Shown here in pieces: positions 44,894 through 54,938 of a DNA stretch of 64,000 nt. The notes beneath the pieces are model-generated. The model searched no databases. It saw nothing but the letters and a program-made list of their open reading frames with translations, and was not told where the DNA came from. Position numbers and translations under genes: made by a program. The DNA is from Acetobacter conturbans (GTDB lineage Bacteria; Pseudomonadota; Alphaproteobacteria; Acetobacterales; Acetobacteraceae), in assembly GCF_011516755.1 (NCBI RefSeq), contig NZ_WOSY01000005.1:224418-288417 (forward strand). The letters run 5' to 3'. Every line of letters begins with the position of its first letter. Position 1 is the stretch's first letter.

Positions 44894-46048
44894 ATGGCAA
44901 TCCCACCACTGAGTGCCGGACAGGTCTCGCAGCCCGAAATTCAGGAACGCCTGAAGAAAGTGCGGGAAGGGTGTGAAAAGGCTGGTTTTTCCGCTTACAT
45001 TTCCTTCGATCCGGATAATATCTATTACCTGACTAACTTTGCGAACTTCGTTCATGAACGTCCGTTTATCCTCGTCATAACTGCGACCGAAACGTTCTTT
45101 ATTGTTCCCAGACTCGAAATTCCCCATGTCGAGCGCCATAAGGTGGGTGATCTGACACTGCTGGAATATGCTGAATTTCCAGCTCTCGTCGGTTCACGCT
45201 GGTCTGATCGACTGCAAGATGCGCTGCCGACACAGGGCACGATCGGTATCGAAGGGGCCTGTCCGGCATGGTTGCGTGCCGCCGTTACCAACCCGACAGA
45301 AGTTCTCAATGTTGTAGACAAAATCAGAGAGATTAAGTCTGCTCATGAAATCTCCCGCATCGCCTGGACCAGCGATGTGATGACAAAAGCCCTGCAGCTC
45401 ATGCTTGCAGAAATGAAAAATGGCACGCTCGTCGCTCACGCCATCAGTGGCGTCACACCATATTTCTATCAGCGCTGTCTGGCCGATGCTCCCCACTACA
45501 ATGTCATGTCCAGCCGCGCCGCCGGTCTCATCCAGCCCCCAGCCTATACCGATGATCCGCATAATTTTTCCTGCCTGACGGCACCGTGCCTGCCGGGTGG
45601 CCCTTTTCTGGCGCTGATTGCCGGAAAACTGAATGGCTACGGCGCGGAAATCGAGCGGACAGTCTTTTTGGAGCACATCCCGGAAGAAGCGAAACGTCCT
45701 TTCGATACGATGATGGAAATGCGTTATAAAACCTACGACATGTTGAAGCCGGGTGCCATTGGATCGGAAATCGACGCCGCCTGTCAGGCGATCGCTCACA
45801 AAGCCGGTTACGATACACCGCTCCATCGAACAGGCCACAGCTTTGGCGTCACGAGCCATGAAGCACCATTCCTCGCTCTGGGTGAAGACAATGTCATCCA
45901 GCCGGGAATGCTCTTCAGCGTCGAACCCGGCATCTATGTCAAAGGTAAGGGTGGATACCGGCATTCGGATACGGTGCTGGTGACAGAGACCGGCTACGAA
46001 ATACTGACTCCCTACCCAGACAGTAAAGAAGAGCTGATCTTTTCGTAA
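44894..46048 (+). CDS. M24-fold (creatinase/prolidase-like) hydrolase with altered metal site
   Basis: The 384-residue protein has the creatinase N-domain (about 15-140, SAYISFDPDNIYYLTNF) and a pita-bread catalytic domain. Of the five metal ligands of M24 peptidases, His315 (GHSFG) and Glu344 (SVEPGIY) remain. The first Asp position is Ala243 (LIAGKLNGYG), the second is Glu252 and the last Glu is Ser358 (YRHSDTVL). It is therefore unlikely to be a normal dinuclear aminopeptidase. Related metal-free members, such as creatinase and ectoine hydrolase, split small amide compounds. The neighbouring TonB receptor and MFS gene suggest catabolism of an imported small molecule; its identity is unknown. 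Confidence 0.82.
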   Translation: MAIPPLSAGQVSQPEIQERLKKVREGCEKAGFSAYISFDPDNIYYLTNFANFVHERPFILVITATETFFIVPRLEIPHVERHKVGDLTLLEYAEFPALVGSRWSDRLQDALPTQGTIGIEGACPAWLRAAVTNPTEVLNVVDKIREIKSAHEISRIAWTSDVMTKALQLMLAEMKNGTLVAHAISGVTPYFYQRCLADAPHYNVMSSRAAGLIQPPAYTDDPHNFSCLTAPCLPGGPFLALIAGKLNGYGAEIERTVFLEHIPEEAKRPFDTMMEMRYKTYDMLKPGAIGSEIDAACQAIAHKAGYDTPLHRTGHSFGVTSHEAPFLALGEDNVIQPGMLFSVEPGIYVKGKGGYRHSDTVLVTETGYEILTPYPDSKEELIFS

Positions 46049-46189
46049 TTCTGTATTTCTGGATATGAGGCATAAAGCCATCCCATGCGTCATGTGCAGA
46101 ATGACCAGACCAGCAGTCGCTAAACGGTGCCTCTCTCGTTCGGATTCCTTCAACGCCGGACCGTTCAGGTCCTGACGGGATATAAGCTG

Positions 46190-47533
46190 ATGTCCATTGC
46201 AGACAGGCTGGAAAACCTTCCATTTTCCCGGTTCCATTACCAGCTTCTTCTTCTGGGAGGTCTGGGTTACTGCTTTGACGGTCTGGACGGCGCCATCCTC
46301 GCCTTCGTCATGCCGTCACTTCAGAAACTCTGGGCACTGTCGACCACACAGCTCGGACTGCTCGGAAGCGCGGCTTTCCTCGGATACTTCATGGGTGCTC
46401 TCTCAGCAGGCATCCTTGCCGACCGGTATGGACGACGCCCCGTCATGATGTGGGCGCTCGCCTTTTACTGCATCGGGTCTTTCGCATCGGCTTTTTGCAG
46501 TAGCTGGCACAGTTTTATCCTTTGTCGCGTTTTCGCCGGGGCCGGGACAGGTGCGGAATCTGCCATCATTGCGCCCTACCTTTCGGAGTTCGTCTCAAAA
46601 CGCTACCGCGGTGTTTTTACCGGTGCTCTGGCTGGATTTTTCTCTTTCGGATTCGTGGGGGCTGCTGTTCTCGGATATCTGCTTATCCCCGGTTCTGTCG
46701 AAGGCTGGCGCGTCGCGCTGGTTTTGACCTCCTGCCCGGTCGTCATGCTGCTCTGGTGGAGACGAGCCCTGCCAGAATCTCCGCGCTGGCTCGAAAAGAA
46801 TGGACAAATCCAGAGCGCCCATACGATCCTCTGCAAAATCGAAAAAGCAACAGGCGTTTCATCACCGGAATACCCGACCGCACCGGATACTCCGGAAAAA
46901 AGACCCTCGTTCAGCGAACAGATCCTTCGTTTCCGAACAAAAAAGCTTCGGAAACTGACACTGATGATCTGGAGCCTCTGGATTGCGGTGACATTCAGCT
47001 ATTACGCGTTCTTTTCCTGGCTGCCGACTCTGCTGATCGCCCGCGGCTTCACCGTTGCCCATAGCTTCGGTTTCTCGATCGCGATCTTTGCTGCACAGAT
47101 ACCGGGATATTTTAGCGCGGCTTACTGCAACGAGGCATTGGGCCGTAAGGCAACGCTGGCCACATATCTTTCTGCTGCCGTCATAAGTGCGCTGGGAATG
47201 GCTCTTTCGGATTCCTCCGCTACCATTCTGGTGTCGGGAATGCTGCTCTCATTCTTCATGAATGGAACCTATGCCGGGGTGTACGCCTACACACCAGAAG
47301 TTTTCCCCACGGACTTGCGTGCGACCGCCATGGGCATGGCTTCGGCCGTTGGTCGCATTGGCGCCATCGTTGCGCCGCTGCTGATTGGCGTCCTTTATCC
47401 TCGTGCCGGTTTTCCGGGTGTCTTCGGTCTGACTGCCTTTGTCCTGTTACTGGGAACTTTTTCGATCATTCTATTTGGACCCTCTACGACAAACCGGTCT
47501 CTTGAAGAAATATTTGATGAATATCCACAATGA
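46190..47533 (+). CDS. MFS transporter (aromatic acid/sugar type)
   Basis: The 447-residue protein has about 12 membrane segments. It has GYCFDGLDGAILAFVMPSL in helix 1 and the loop 2-3 motif GILADRYGRRPVMMWAL, typical of the sugar/aromatic-acid symporter branch. RVFAGAGTGAESAIIAPYLSEF and PESPRWLEKNGQ follow in the family's usual places. It sits in the inner membrane and probably moves the substrate imported through the adjacent TonB receptor. ATG at 46190 was chosen at the first hydrophilic start before helix 1, with CGGGA upstream. Confidence 0.88.
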   Translation: MSIADRLENLPFSRFHYQLLLLGGLGYCFDGLDGAILAFVMPSLQKLWALSTTQLGLLGSAAFLGYFMGALSAGILADRYGRRPVMMWALAFYCIGSFASAFCSSWHSFILCRVFAGAGTGAESAIIAPYLSEFVSKRYRGVFTGALAGFFSFGFVGAAVLGYLLIPGSVEGWRVALVLTSCPVVMLLWWRRALPESPRWLEKNGQIQSAHTILCKIEKATGVSSPEYPTAPDTPEKRPSFSEQILRFRTKKLRKLTLMIWSLWIAVTFSYYAFFSWLPTLLIARGFTVAHSFGFSIAIFAAQIPGYFSAAYCNEALGRKATLATYLSAAVISALGMALSDSSATILVSGMLLSFFMNGTYAGVYAYTPEVFPTDLRATAMGMASAVGRIGAIVAPLLIGVLYPRAGFPGVFGLTAFVLLLGTFSIILFGPSTTNRSLEEIFDEYPQ

Positions 47534-47620
47534 AACTGACAATAAAATATCTCGATAATTAACCTTAACAATCTCAAGTTCCTGAAAATATCGTCGAAAA
47601 ACCTAAGGGAGATCAGAAAT

Positions 47621-49948
47621 ATGCCTATATTATTCCGGTATCGAAACCATATTCTGCTCTGCACCAGTGCTTTGGCGTTGTCCGCAGTGGTTTCGTCCCG
47701 CAATTCGGTCGCAGCGACTCCAAAAACAGCACACGCCTCCGATCACGCCGGGCGCGGCAATGCTCCGTTAGGGCCCATGAGAAAGCACGCTCTGGCGAAG
47801 GGATCAGAAAATATCACCGTCAGCCGGTCTCGAAATGTTTTTGGTCAAACAGCCAGACAACATGAAGGTGTTTCTGTCACCCATATCGACAGCAGCACGC
47901 TTGCTCGACATCAGGTGACGGATGTGAAAGGGCTGATGAACCTGGCCCCTAATCTGACAGTCCAGCCCCAGGGTACTGGTTCGAGTGTCAACTTCACGCT
48001 GCGCGGTGTTGGCCTGAACGATTTCACGGCCAACAACACGCCGTCTGTCATGACCTACGTAGATGGGGTAGCCCTGCCGATTGGCTATATGGCCGGAGCG
48101 GCAATGTTCGACATGGCAGGGGTGGATATCAATACTGGTCCATCTGGATTTACACACGGTCAGACAGTCACTGCTGGCGAAATCAATGTCAAAACCGCAG
48201 ACCCGACAAAAACATTTCATTATGGTGCTTCAGAAGACATCGCCAGTTATAATCGTAGTATTACCAATGTTTACGTCTCGGGGCCTATTGCTTCAAACCT
48301 GCAATATCGGATTGCAGGTTTCACACAGCAGGGTGGTGGATTCCAGAAAAATATCAATACAGGCCAGACCCTCGGGAATGCCGATAAAGGAGGCCTGCGC
48401 GGCAAGCTTGCCTGGCAGCCGGACGATAAGACAAACATCGTGTTCAGTGGAAACTGGATGCAGGACAACTCTCAGGCCATGGGCGCGTATAATATTCAGG
48501 ACCTCTCGCGCAATACGCCAGCCTATACAAATAACCTAGATACCGGATGGGGTTTTCGACCTGCATTCCTGAAACTGACAGGAAATGCGAAAGCTACAAA
48601 GCCGTCTTACAACAACACTTTCTGGGGCGGTGGCATCAATTTCACCCGTAATCTCGGTTTTGCCGACCTGACAACCATCAGTGCATTTCAGCAGATGTAT
48701 GTTCATAACCTGATGGATCTCGATGGTACCCGCTATGCAATCTATGATGATGATGTCAACACAGATGCAAATATGTTCTCCCAGGAGGTCCGGCTCTCAT
48801 CAAGGCCCGAGCAGAAGCGGATAGAGTGGGCCGTCGGCATGTATTATGACCGTACGGATATGCACTCGACATTCTTCAACGACTTCACGCAGTCCGGCTC
48901 CCGTCCCTACGTGCAGCGCACAAGCTACAATCAGGATCAGCAGGCATTTAGCCAGTACGGTCATCTGCGTTTTGAAGTCACAAAGAAACTGCATCTCATC
49001 GGGGGCATTACGCACGAATCCGATGATCGAACCCTCAGCAATATGGAAACATTGCGCTATAATACGCCTCTGTACACGACCCCTTTCGATGCTCACTATG
49101 GTCGTCATGGTGCTCTGACAAATCAGTTCTCCGGCATGGGCGGTATTGAATATCAGGCCCTGAAAAACCTGATGTTCTACGGATCAATCCGTAAAGGCTT
49201 TAAGCCCGGTGGCTTTACGGCCAACAACACTGTTATTGAATCTCAGCTCACACCCACCAAACCGGAATCCCTGCTCGCCTATGAAGTGGGATTCAAGTCG
49301 GATTATCTGAACCATAAACTCCGCATCAACGGAGATGCGTTCTGGTACGATTACCATGACCAGCAGGTTGTCGGACTTGCTTTTGTTCCGGACTATGGTG
49401 TTGTCGGTCAGTATCTCAATATTCCGAAAAGCCGGATTTGGGGACTGGAAATGGAGATCGATGCTAATCCTATCCCCGGCCTGCTGCTGCATCAGCACAT
49501 CGGTTACGAACGGGGAAATTACAAGGACTACAACGCGCTCGATTCAACCGCCATGACGGTTGCCTACATGAAAACTGGCGTCCTGAGCCCGTATTATCGG
49601 AGCTACGATAATGTGGACATGGGTATCCCCAAACTGACTCTACAGGGCTCGGCCTCTTATAAAGCCCGTCTTGGCCGCGAATGGACCCTGACGCCCTATA
49701 TTGATTACAGCTATCGTGGTGCCCAGCAGAATGTTCCCGGCAATACGCTCTATCGCATGCGGGCCTATTTCCTGATGGATATGGGACTGACTTTTGCGCC
49801 GAAAAGCAACAAATGGTCCATCTCAGCCTACGCCAACAACATTCTTGATCGTCATTACGATATCACACGTGAAACAGGCCTGAACGGCATTTTTGGTGTG
49901 CCCGGAGCGCCCCGTATGGTCGGGGGACGCTTCCGCGTCGATATGTGA
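47621..49948 (+). CDS. TonB-dependent outer-membrane receptor
   Basis: The 775-residue precursor has a signal peptide (about 1-32), an N-terminal plug (from about 65, ITVSRSRNVFGQTARQHEGVSVTHIDSSTL, LMNLAPNLTVQPQGTGSSVNFTLRGVG) and a 22-strand barrel ending with the usual aromatic-rich strands (SAYANNILDRHYD...GGRFRVDM). It imports a ligand across the outer membrane with TonB energy. The typical ferric-siderophore features are not diagnostic here. The neighbourhood with an M24 hydrolase and MFS transporter favours an organic nutrient over iron. AAGGGAG lies upstream of the ATG. Confidence 0.9.
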   Translation: MPILFRYRNHILLCTSALALSAVVSSRNSVAATPKTAHASDHAGRGNAPLGPMRKHALAKGSENITVSRSRNVFGQTARQHEGVSVTHIDSSTLARHQVTDVKGLMNLAPNLTVQPQGTGSSVNFTLRGVGLNDFTANNTPSVMTYVDGVALPIGYMAGAAMFDMAGVDINTGPSGFTHGQTVTAGEINVKTADPTKTFHYGASEDIASYNRSITNVYVSGPIASNLQYRIAGFTQQGGGFQKNINTGQTLGNADKGGLRGKLAWQPDDKTNIVFSGNWMQDNSQAMGAYNIQDLSRNTPAYTNNLDTGWGFRPAFLKLTGNAKATKPSYNNTFWGGGINFTRNLGFADLTTISAFQQMYVHNLMDLDGTRYAIYDDDVNTDANMFSQEVRLSSRPEQKRIEWAVGMYYDRTDMHSTFFNDFTQSGSRPYVQRTSYNQDQQAFSQYGHLRFEVTKKLHLIGGITHESDDRTLSNMETLRYNTPLYTTPFDAHYGRHGALTNQFSGMGGIEYQALKNLMFYGSIRKGFKPGGFTANNTVIESQLTPTKPESLLAYEVGFKSDYLNHKLRINGDAFWYDYHDQQVVGLAFVPDYGVVGQYLNIPKSRIWGLEMEIDANPIPGLLLHQHIGYERGNYKDYNALDSTAMTVAYMKTGVLSPYYRSYDNVDMGIPKLTLQGSASYKARLGREWTLTPYIDYSYRGAQQNVPGNTLYRMRAYFLMDMGLTFAPKSNKWSISAYANNILDRHYDITRETGLNGIFGVPGAPRMVGGRFRVDM

Positions 49949-49957
49949 TCGGGAAGA

Positions 49958-49998
49958 CCGTCAGGGTGGTATTTTATGGGGGGTAGCCCGCCTGACGG
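49958..49998 (+). terminator. Hairpin downstream of the TonB receptor gene
   Basis: CCGTCAGG (49958-49965) pairs with CCTGACGG (49991-49998) around a 25-base loop; a smaller GCCTG-AAAG-CAGGC hairpin follows. No clear T-run is present. The remainder of the gap to 50181 shows nothing else I can name. Confidence 0.4.
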
Positions 49999-50181
49999 CC
50001 TGAAAGCAGGCGGTTATCGGGCCACCTTTTATCCACTCACTAAGGGAAGCGACCTCTTTTCCAAGCAGAGAGGCTGCCTCCAGGTGAGGCGGGGCGAACT
50101 GTTATCCCCCGTGTGAGCGGCAGATGACAGGCCGGCCCGCAGACGGTTTTGTCCGTGAAACCGCGCACAATGTTTCCGGGC

Positions 50182-51141
50182 TCAGTTTTGGCCATATCGA
50201 CTGATCGAAAGATCGCACAGGCCGAAACAGGCCCCTACTATACTGCTGAGTTTGCGCACAAATAAAGAAAGGCACACATTGAGGCGACGGTATTTCAGGA
50301 GATCGCGGGCTGTGTAGGCCGGAAGAAGTAAAAGACGCTTCATTATTCTATAAAAGATATCTTTTTTGGTGTTATATTTCATTTCGGCTTTTGTCTGGTA
50401 CATGCCCGTCGACAAGGATCTGAACACCAGCCCGGAAAGGGTCAATCTGTCTTTCGGAATAATTTCAGTCACTTCAGCTTTCGGTGCCCACGCCAATTTG
50501 GCTCCGCTCTTGAAAGCGAAAAGGAAAAACTCGAAATCTTCACCACCGCTTTTTCCAAAATTCGGATCGAAAGGCTTTCTCTCAAGGCGCCGCAGGAAAG
50601 CCGTCGCGATTGCCAGATTACCGCCCTCGTTGAGCATATCGACATAGCCTTCCTTGACGGGAAGGTAGGACGTATTGGTGGCGCCTTCACCCCAATATGT
50701 TTCGATGGACGGGACTTTCGCAACAGGCCCACCAATCAGGTCTGCTTTCGTTTTCTCCGCGACTTTCATCAGTTCCTGAAGCCAGTCGGGTGACGGAACC
50801 TGATCATCGTCTATGAAAACAACCCACTGAAGATTCACGAATTCCGTGAGGCAGTATTGTATGAGCGTATTTCTGACAGCGGTGACGCCACGTTCCGTGA
50901 CGAAGATTTCGGTGAATTTCTCCCGGTCGGCCTCACCAAAATCGTGGTCTTCAAACACACTGACATTGTCATTGTTGCCCACAATGATGACAGTATTTTC
51001 GTTCTTATTTATGGATGATATGAGCTTCTTGAGAAGTTTATAGCGTTTATATGTAGGAATACAGATCGCAATTTCTGTGTTTTTTTTATCATTAATCATT
51101 TTTGACCTCACATATCCCATTTCTAGCCGATTGTTTGCCAT
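50182..51141 (-). CDS. Family 2 glycosyltransferase, AT-rich
   Basis: The 319-residue protein has the GT2 core: IAICIPTYKRYKLLKKLISSI, the metal site VVFIDDDQVPSPDW, LIGGPVAKVPS and SGGEDFEFFLFAFKSGAKLAWAPKAEVTEI. The C-terminal 70 residues are hydrophobic/basic and may attach to the membrane. It is AT-richer than rho next to it, like the glycosyltransferases at 12-14.6 kb, which suggests horizontal origin. Donor and acceptor are unknown. The first ATG at 51141 may be upstream of the true start; ATG at 51099 (MINDKKNTEI) is an alternative. Confidence 0.8.
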   Translation of the reverse strand: MANNRLEMGYVRSKMINDKKNTEIAICIPTYKRYKLLKKLISSINKNENTVIIVGNNDNVSVFEDHDFGEADREKFTEIFVTERGVTAVRNTLIQYCLTEFVNLQWVVFIDDDQVPSPDWLQELMKVAEKTKADLIGGPVAKVPSIETYWGEGATNTSYLPVKEGYVDMLNEGGNLAIATAFLRRLERKPFDPNFGKSGGEDFEFFLFAFKSGAKLAWAPKAEVTEIIPKDRLTLSGLVFRSLSTGMYQTKAEMKYNTKKDIFYRIMKRLLLLPAYTARDLLKYRRLNVCLSLFVRKLSSIVGACFGLCDLSISRYGQN

Positions 51142-51362
51142 GAGGAAAGTATGGTCAATTGGTTTCTGGGGCGGGGCATTGCTTCGAAAATAAATGTAAT
51201 ACTAATGTATTTTCGTGGTCATCAGAGTGTATTTCAAAGTAGTGCGTTCTGATAGCTGGAGTGCGATACGGCTTCTTCATAAAGGACTGGCAGTTGCGTG
51301 ACGTAGTGAACGCATAAAATAGCCACAACCCCCGATGCAAACATCAGGTTTTCCATCAGGAA

Positions 51363-51394
51363 GAGGTTCCCTGCCTGAAAAGACAGGGAACCTC
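51363..51394 (-). terminator. Hairpin after rho
   Basis: GAGGTTCCCTG (51363-51373) pairs perfectly with CAGGGAACCTC (51384-51394), an 11-bp stem just past the rho stop. On the minus strand it is followed by TTCCTG, so the T-run is weak. Confidence 0.65.
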
Positions 51395-51406
51395 CTGTTT
51401 CTGGAG

Positions 51407-52705
51407 TCAGTTATTCATTGCTTCGAAGAAGTCGTTATTGGATTTGCTGTATTTCAGCTTGTCCAGCAGGAACTCCATAGCATCCATCGTGCCCATCGGT
51501 GCGAGGATACGGCGAAGCACCCACATCTTTGACAGCGTGGCACGATCGACCAGCAGTTCTTCCTTACGGGTGCCGCTCTTGGTGATGTCGATGGCCGGGA
51601 AGACGCGTTTGTCGGCCAGCTTGCGGTCGAGAATGAGCTCGGAGTTACCCGTGCCCTTGAACTCCTCGAAGATGACCTCGTCCATGCGCGAACCGGTATC
51701 GATCAGCGCGGTGGCAATGATGGTCAGCGAGCCGCCTTCCTCGATGTTACGGGCCGCACCAAAGAAGCGCTTCGGACGCTGGAGGGCATTGGCGTCCACA
51801 CCGCCGGTCAGCACCTTGCCCGATGAAGGCACAACGGTGTTGTAGGCGCGGGCCAGACGGGTGATCGAGTCGAGCAGGATGACGACGTCGCGCTTGTGCT
51901 CGACAAGCCGCTTGGCCTTTTCCAGCACCATCTCCGTGACCTGCACGTGACGCTGTGCTGGTTCATCAAAGGTCGAGGCCACGACTTCGCCACGCACGGA
52001 GCGGGCCATGTCGGTGACTTCTTCTGGACGCTCGTCGATCAGCAGAACGATCAGGAAGACTTCCGGATGGTTGGCCGAAATCGAGCTGGCGATGCTCTGC
52101 AGCATCACGGTCTTACCGGTGCGCGGCGGAGCGACGATCAGGGCGCGCTGACCCATGCCGATTGGCGAGACAAGGTCGATGACGCGGGACGTGAAATCAC
52201 GCTGTGCGCCCTTTTTGCTCTTCGTCGGTGCCTCAGTTTCAGCCGGGGTCTGACCCTCGACTTCCATCTTGAGGCGGCGCTCAGGATAAAGCGGCGTGAG
52301 GTTGTCGAAGTTGATCCGGTGACGGACGGCCTCCGGAGCCTCGAAATTGATCGTGTTGACCTTCAGCAGCGAGAAGTAACGTTCGCCATCACGAGGTGCG
52401 CGGATCTGACCCTCGACGGTGTCACCGGTGCGCAGGCCGAAGCGGCGCACCTGAACCGGAGAGATATAGATATCGTCGGGACCGGGGAGATAATTCGCTT
52501 CCGGGGAGCGGAGATAACCGAAGCCATCCGGCAGGATTTCCAGAGTTCCTTCACCATAGATCGCCTGGTCATTGTCGGCCAGCGTCTTGAGAATGGTAAA
52601 CAGCAGCTCCTGCTTGCGAAGCGAGGAGGCGTTCTCCACGCCGAGTTCTTCGGCATAGGAAAGAAGATCGGCCGGAGACTTGGCCTTGAGTTCAACGAGA
52701 TGCAT
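51407..52705 (-). CDS. rho: Transcription termination factor Rho
   Basis: The 432-residue hexameric RNA helicase ends transcription at rut sites. It has the N-terminal RNA-binding domain ([28 protein letters not shown]), P-loop APPRTGKT (192-199), Q-loop region and [17 protein letters not shown]. The length is compact, without large insertions. It stands alone in a 265/228-base frame of non-coding sequence. Confidence 0.98.
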   Translation of the reverse strand: MHLVELKAKSPADLLSYAEELGVENASSLRKQELLFTILKTLADNDQAIYGEGTLEILPDGFGYLRSPEANYLPGPDDIYISPVQVRRFGLRTGDTVEGQIRAPRDGERYFSLLKVNTINFEAPEAVRHRINFDNLTPLYPERRLKMEVEGQTPAETEAPTKSKKGAQRDFTSRVIDLVSPIGMGQRALIVAPPRTGKTVMLQSIASSISANHPEVFLIVLLIDERPEEVTDMARSVRGEVVASTFDEPAQRHVQVTEMVLEKAKRLVEHKRDVVILLDSITRLARAYNTVVPSSGKVLTGGVDANALQRPKRFFGAARNIEEGGSLTIIATALIDTGSRMDEVIFEEFKGTGNSELILDRKLADKRVFPAIDITKSGTRKEELLVDRATLSKMWVLRRILAPMGTMDAMEFLLDKLKYSKSNNDFFEAMNN

Positions 52706-52933
52706 GCAGAGTGCGCCTTGATTTGGCAGGCAGAACAGGGGGGAGAGTCAAGTCTTTCGCAGGTCTGAAGCCAGTTGGCACAGTTCCTGAATTCGGTGGG
52801 CGCAAGGCCGGTTTCCGGATGGCGAAAATCTTGATCGTAAGGAACGCATCAACAGAATTACCCATTGATGGTGTGTTTCCCCTATTCCGCGTCTCTGTGC
52901 CTGTCAAGTATATCTCTTCAGATCAGACCCGCA

Positions 52934-53449
52934 TTACCGCGGTGAAAGGGCGGTTGTGGGGGAAAGAGCCTCACGAAAACCGACTGCCGTGAGCCAGTAC
53001 TGATCCAGAGAGAAGGACGGCGAAACGACATTCTGAAACTGCGCGCTCAGCAAGACAGGCTTATTGCGGGTGCGGAAGCTGCCGGAAAGACTGTCCGGTG
53101 TGCATGTGCCTTTAAAGGCCAGCACCCGGTCGGGTAGCCTGACGGTGAAAGCACATGAAACGGCAATGCCCGGCGGTGCAGGAGATATCGTGCCCGTCAG
53201 TGAACCGGCCAGAACGGGGCGCATGGACGCGTCGAGTGCGGCGAATTCTCCGGAAAGGGAGGACGGTCCGGTTCCATGAAACCCAATAACCAGCCGCTGC
53301 GGCATGGTCCCCGACAGGCCGCCATAACGCCAAGGCTCCGTGGTCATTCTGTCCAACAGGCTTTTGGGGGAGGGAGATTCGGCTTTCGCCGGCGCGGTCA
53401 GGGCGAGCGACGAAAGCACAAGAACGGGAACGACACTCATCCGGAGCAT
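52934..53449 (-). CDS. Secreted hypothetical protein
   Basis: The 171-residue precursor has a signal peptide (MLRMSVVPVLVLSSLALTAPAKA). The mature part looks beta-rich, with two cysteines (SCAFTV, KGTCTPD) that may form a disulfide, and repeated GxLxGxF-like strands (SLSGEF, SLTGTI, SLSGSF). I do not recognise a family. It faces away from corA with the same orientation, and no operon is evident. Confidence 0.65.
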   Translation of the reverse strand: MLRMSVVPVLVLSSLALTAPAKAESPSPKSLLDRMTTEPWRYGGLSGTMPQRLVIGFHGTGPSSLSGEFAALDASMRPVLAGSLTGTISPAPPGIAVSCAFTVRLPDRVLAFKGTCTPDSLSGSFRTRNKPVLLSAQFQNVVSPSFSLDQYWLTAVGFREALSPTTALSPR

Positions 53450-53562
53450 GAAGGAAGCCTCCTCTTTGATGCAGGGCCTGAAGGGACAGGATGATTCGTC
53501 ATCGCCCTAGGTCCGCAGTCCGATAAGCCACGATAACGTCTCAGGAGGAAACGGATAGAGTC

Positions 53563-54540
53563 CTAGCGGGTTCCGGCCTTGAGCCAGCCCCGGTGCCAGA
53601 ACCACAGAAGTGGCAGAATGACCGAAGTCGACATCGCGGAGAGTGCATACCAGTAGCCATAGGCCCAGGTGAGCTCCGGAATATCCTTGAAGTTCATGCC
53701 ATAGACGCCGGCAATCAGCGTGGGAGCGACGCCGATGAAGCTGACAACAGTCAGGATCTTCATGCTGTCATTCTGTTCGATGCTGATGAAGCCGAGCGCC
53801 GCATCGAGCAGGAACTGAATCTTGTTGGAAAGCTGCGCCACGAAATCCGTCAGGGAGGTGACATCGCGGCTGACCGTGGACAGGCGTGCTGCCAGCGGAC
53901 GAGGCAGCGTCTGTTTGCGGGTTTCCGAGATGAAGATGGCTATCCGGTCCAGTCCCAGCAGACTGTCACGCACCAGCGAAGAGAAATCCTCGGCATGACC
54001 CACACGTCTGAGAATGGCGCGCTGCCATGCCGCCAGCTGGGTGCCGGATTTCGGATCGTAACCCGAGAAAACATCGCGGGAGAGCTGGTTCAGATTGAGG
54101 CCGACATGCTCCAGCACGTCCGCAAGTCGATCCACGATGCACTCGAGAATCATCACGAACGCATCTTCGCTCGTGATGGCCTCCGGCGTTTCGACGATAC
54201 GCCGGGCGGCATTGTCGAACGAGGCGTAGTCCGAGAAACGGATGGTGACGAGCCGGGCCGGAAGCAGAACGAAACCGATCGGCGAGGAATACAGGTCAGT
54301 ATCTGTACGCCGCACGAGTGGCAGCGACATGTAAACAGCATCTTCTTCCAGATGCAGCCGCGAAGAACTTTCGATCTCTTCCAGATCGGCGCGCTGGGGA
54401 ATGATCTTGCCGACCAGCCGTGCCGCCAGATCGCGTTCGGTCTCCGTGGGATCGACAAGATCAAGCCAGATCGCACCGTCGGCGTCTGCCTCGGTTTCGA
54501 CGGCTCGGGCCGGTTGGCCGTTCCGGTGGGCCAGAAACAT
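53563..54540 (-). CDS. corA: CorA-type magnesium/divalent cation transporter
   Basis: The 325-residue protein has a long cytoplasmic N-terminal domain and two C-terminal membrane helices. The signature GMN lies in GVYGMNFKDIPE between them. FLLDAALGFISIEQNDSMKILTVVS marks the long pore helix. It should form a pentamer in the inner membrane. Length is usual. Upstream is a small divergent ORF. Confidence 0.92.
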   Translation of the reverse strand: MFLAHRNGQPARAVETEADADGAIWLDLVDPTETERDLAARLVGKIIPQRADLEEIESSSRLHLEEDAVYMSLPLVRRTDTDLYSSPIGFVLLPARLVTIRFSDYASFDNAARRIVETPEAITSEDAFVMILECIVDRLADVLEHVGLNLNQLSRDVFSGYDPKSGTQLAAWQRAILRRVGHAEDFSSLVRDSLLGLDRIAIFISETRKQTLPRPLAARLSTVSRDVTSLTDFVAQLSNKIQFLLDAALGFISIEQNDSMKILTVVSFIGVAPTLIAGVYGMNFKDIPELTWAYGYWYALSAMSTSVILPLLWFWHRGWLKAGTR

Positions 54541-54692
54541 GAAGGCACTCCTGAGGTGTCCGGTCGTCGCGTTCTGATGATGTTCTTACAGAATACGCCT
54601 TGCGCCGCAAATACAGCCCGGCACGACGTTCACGGAACTTTAAAGTTTGTAGCGATGAAATCGCCTGCAACGATCAGACATGTGGGGGAGCC

Positions 54693-54938
54693 GTGACGAA
54701 TCTGAGTGAGCATGATGAAGCGCTTCTGCAGGAAAAGACGGGTCTCACCCGCGAGGCGATCAGGACCATCGAAATGTTGGGCTTTACCCTGACGCGAACC
54801 GCCTCTCTGCTGAGCTACATGAAGGATCTGGCGGAAGCCGCGGAAACGCAGGCCGTGTCCGAGAGAATTCCCTCAGGAGAGGGGGCAGCGTCCCGCACAA
54901 CCCCTGATGCCGTCAGTAATGCCGCGAAACATCAGTGA
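54693..54938 (+). CDS. Small hypothetical protein, 81 residues
   Basis: A short ORF starting with GTG at 54693 after GGGGGAG, which is only 2 bases away. Helical sequence HDEALLQEKTGLTREAIRTIEMLGFTLTRTASLLSYMKDLAEAAE gives it a plausible protein character. Its 3' end overlaps the converging glycosyltransferase gene by 66 bases. No family recognised. Confidence 0.4.
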   Translation: MTNLSEHDEALLQEKTGLTREAIRTIEMLGFTLTRTASLLSYMKDLAEAAETQAVSERIPSGEGAASRTTPDAVSNAAKHQ

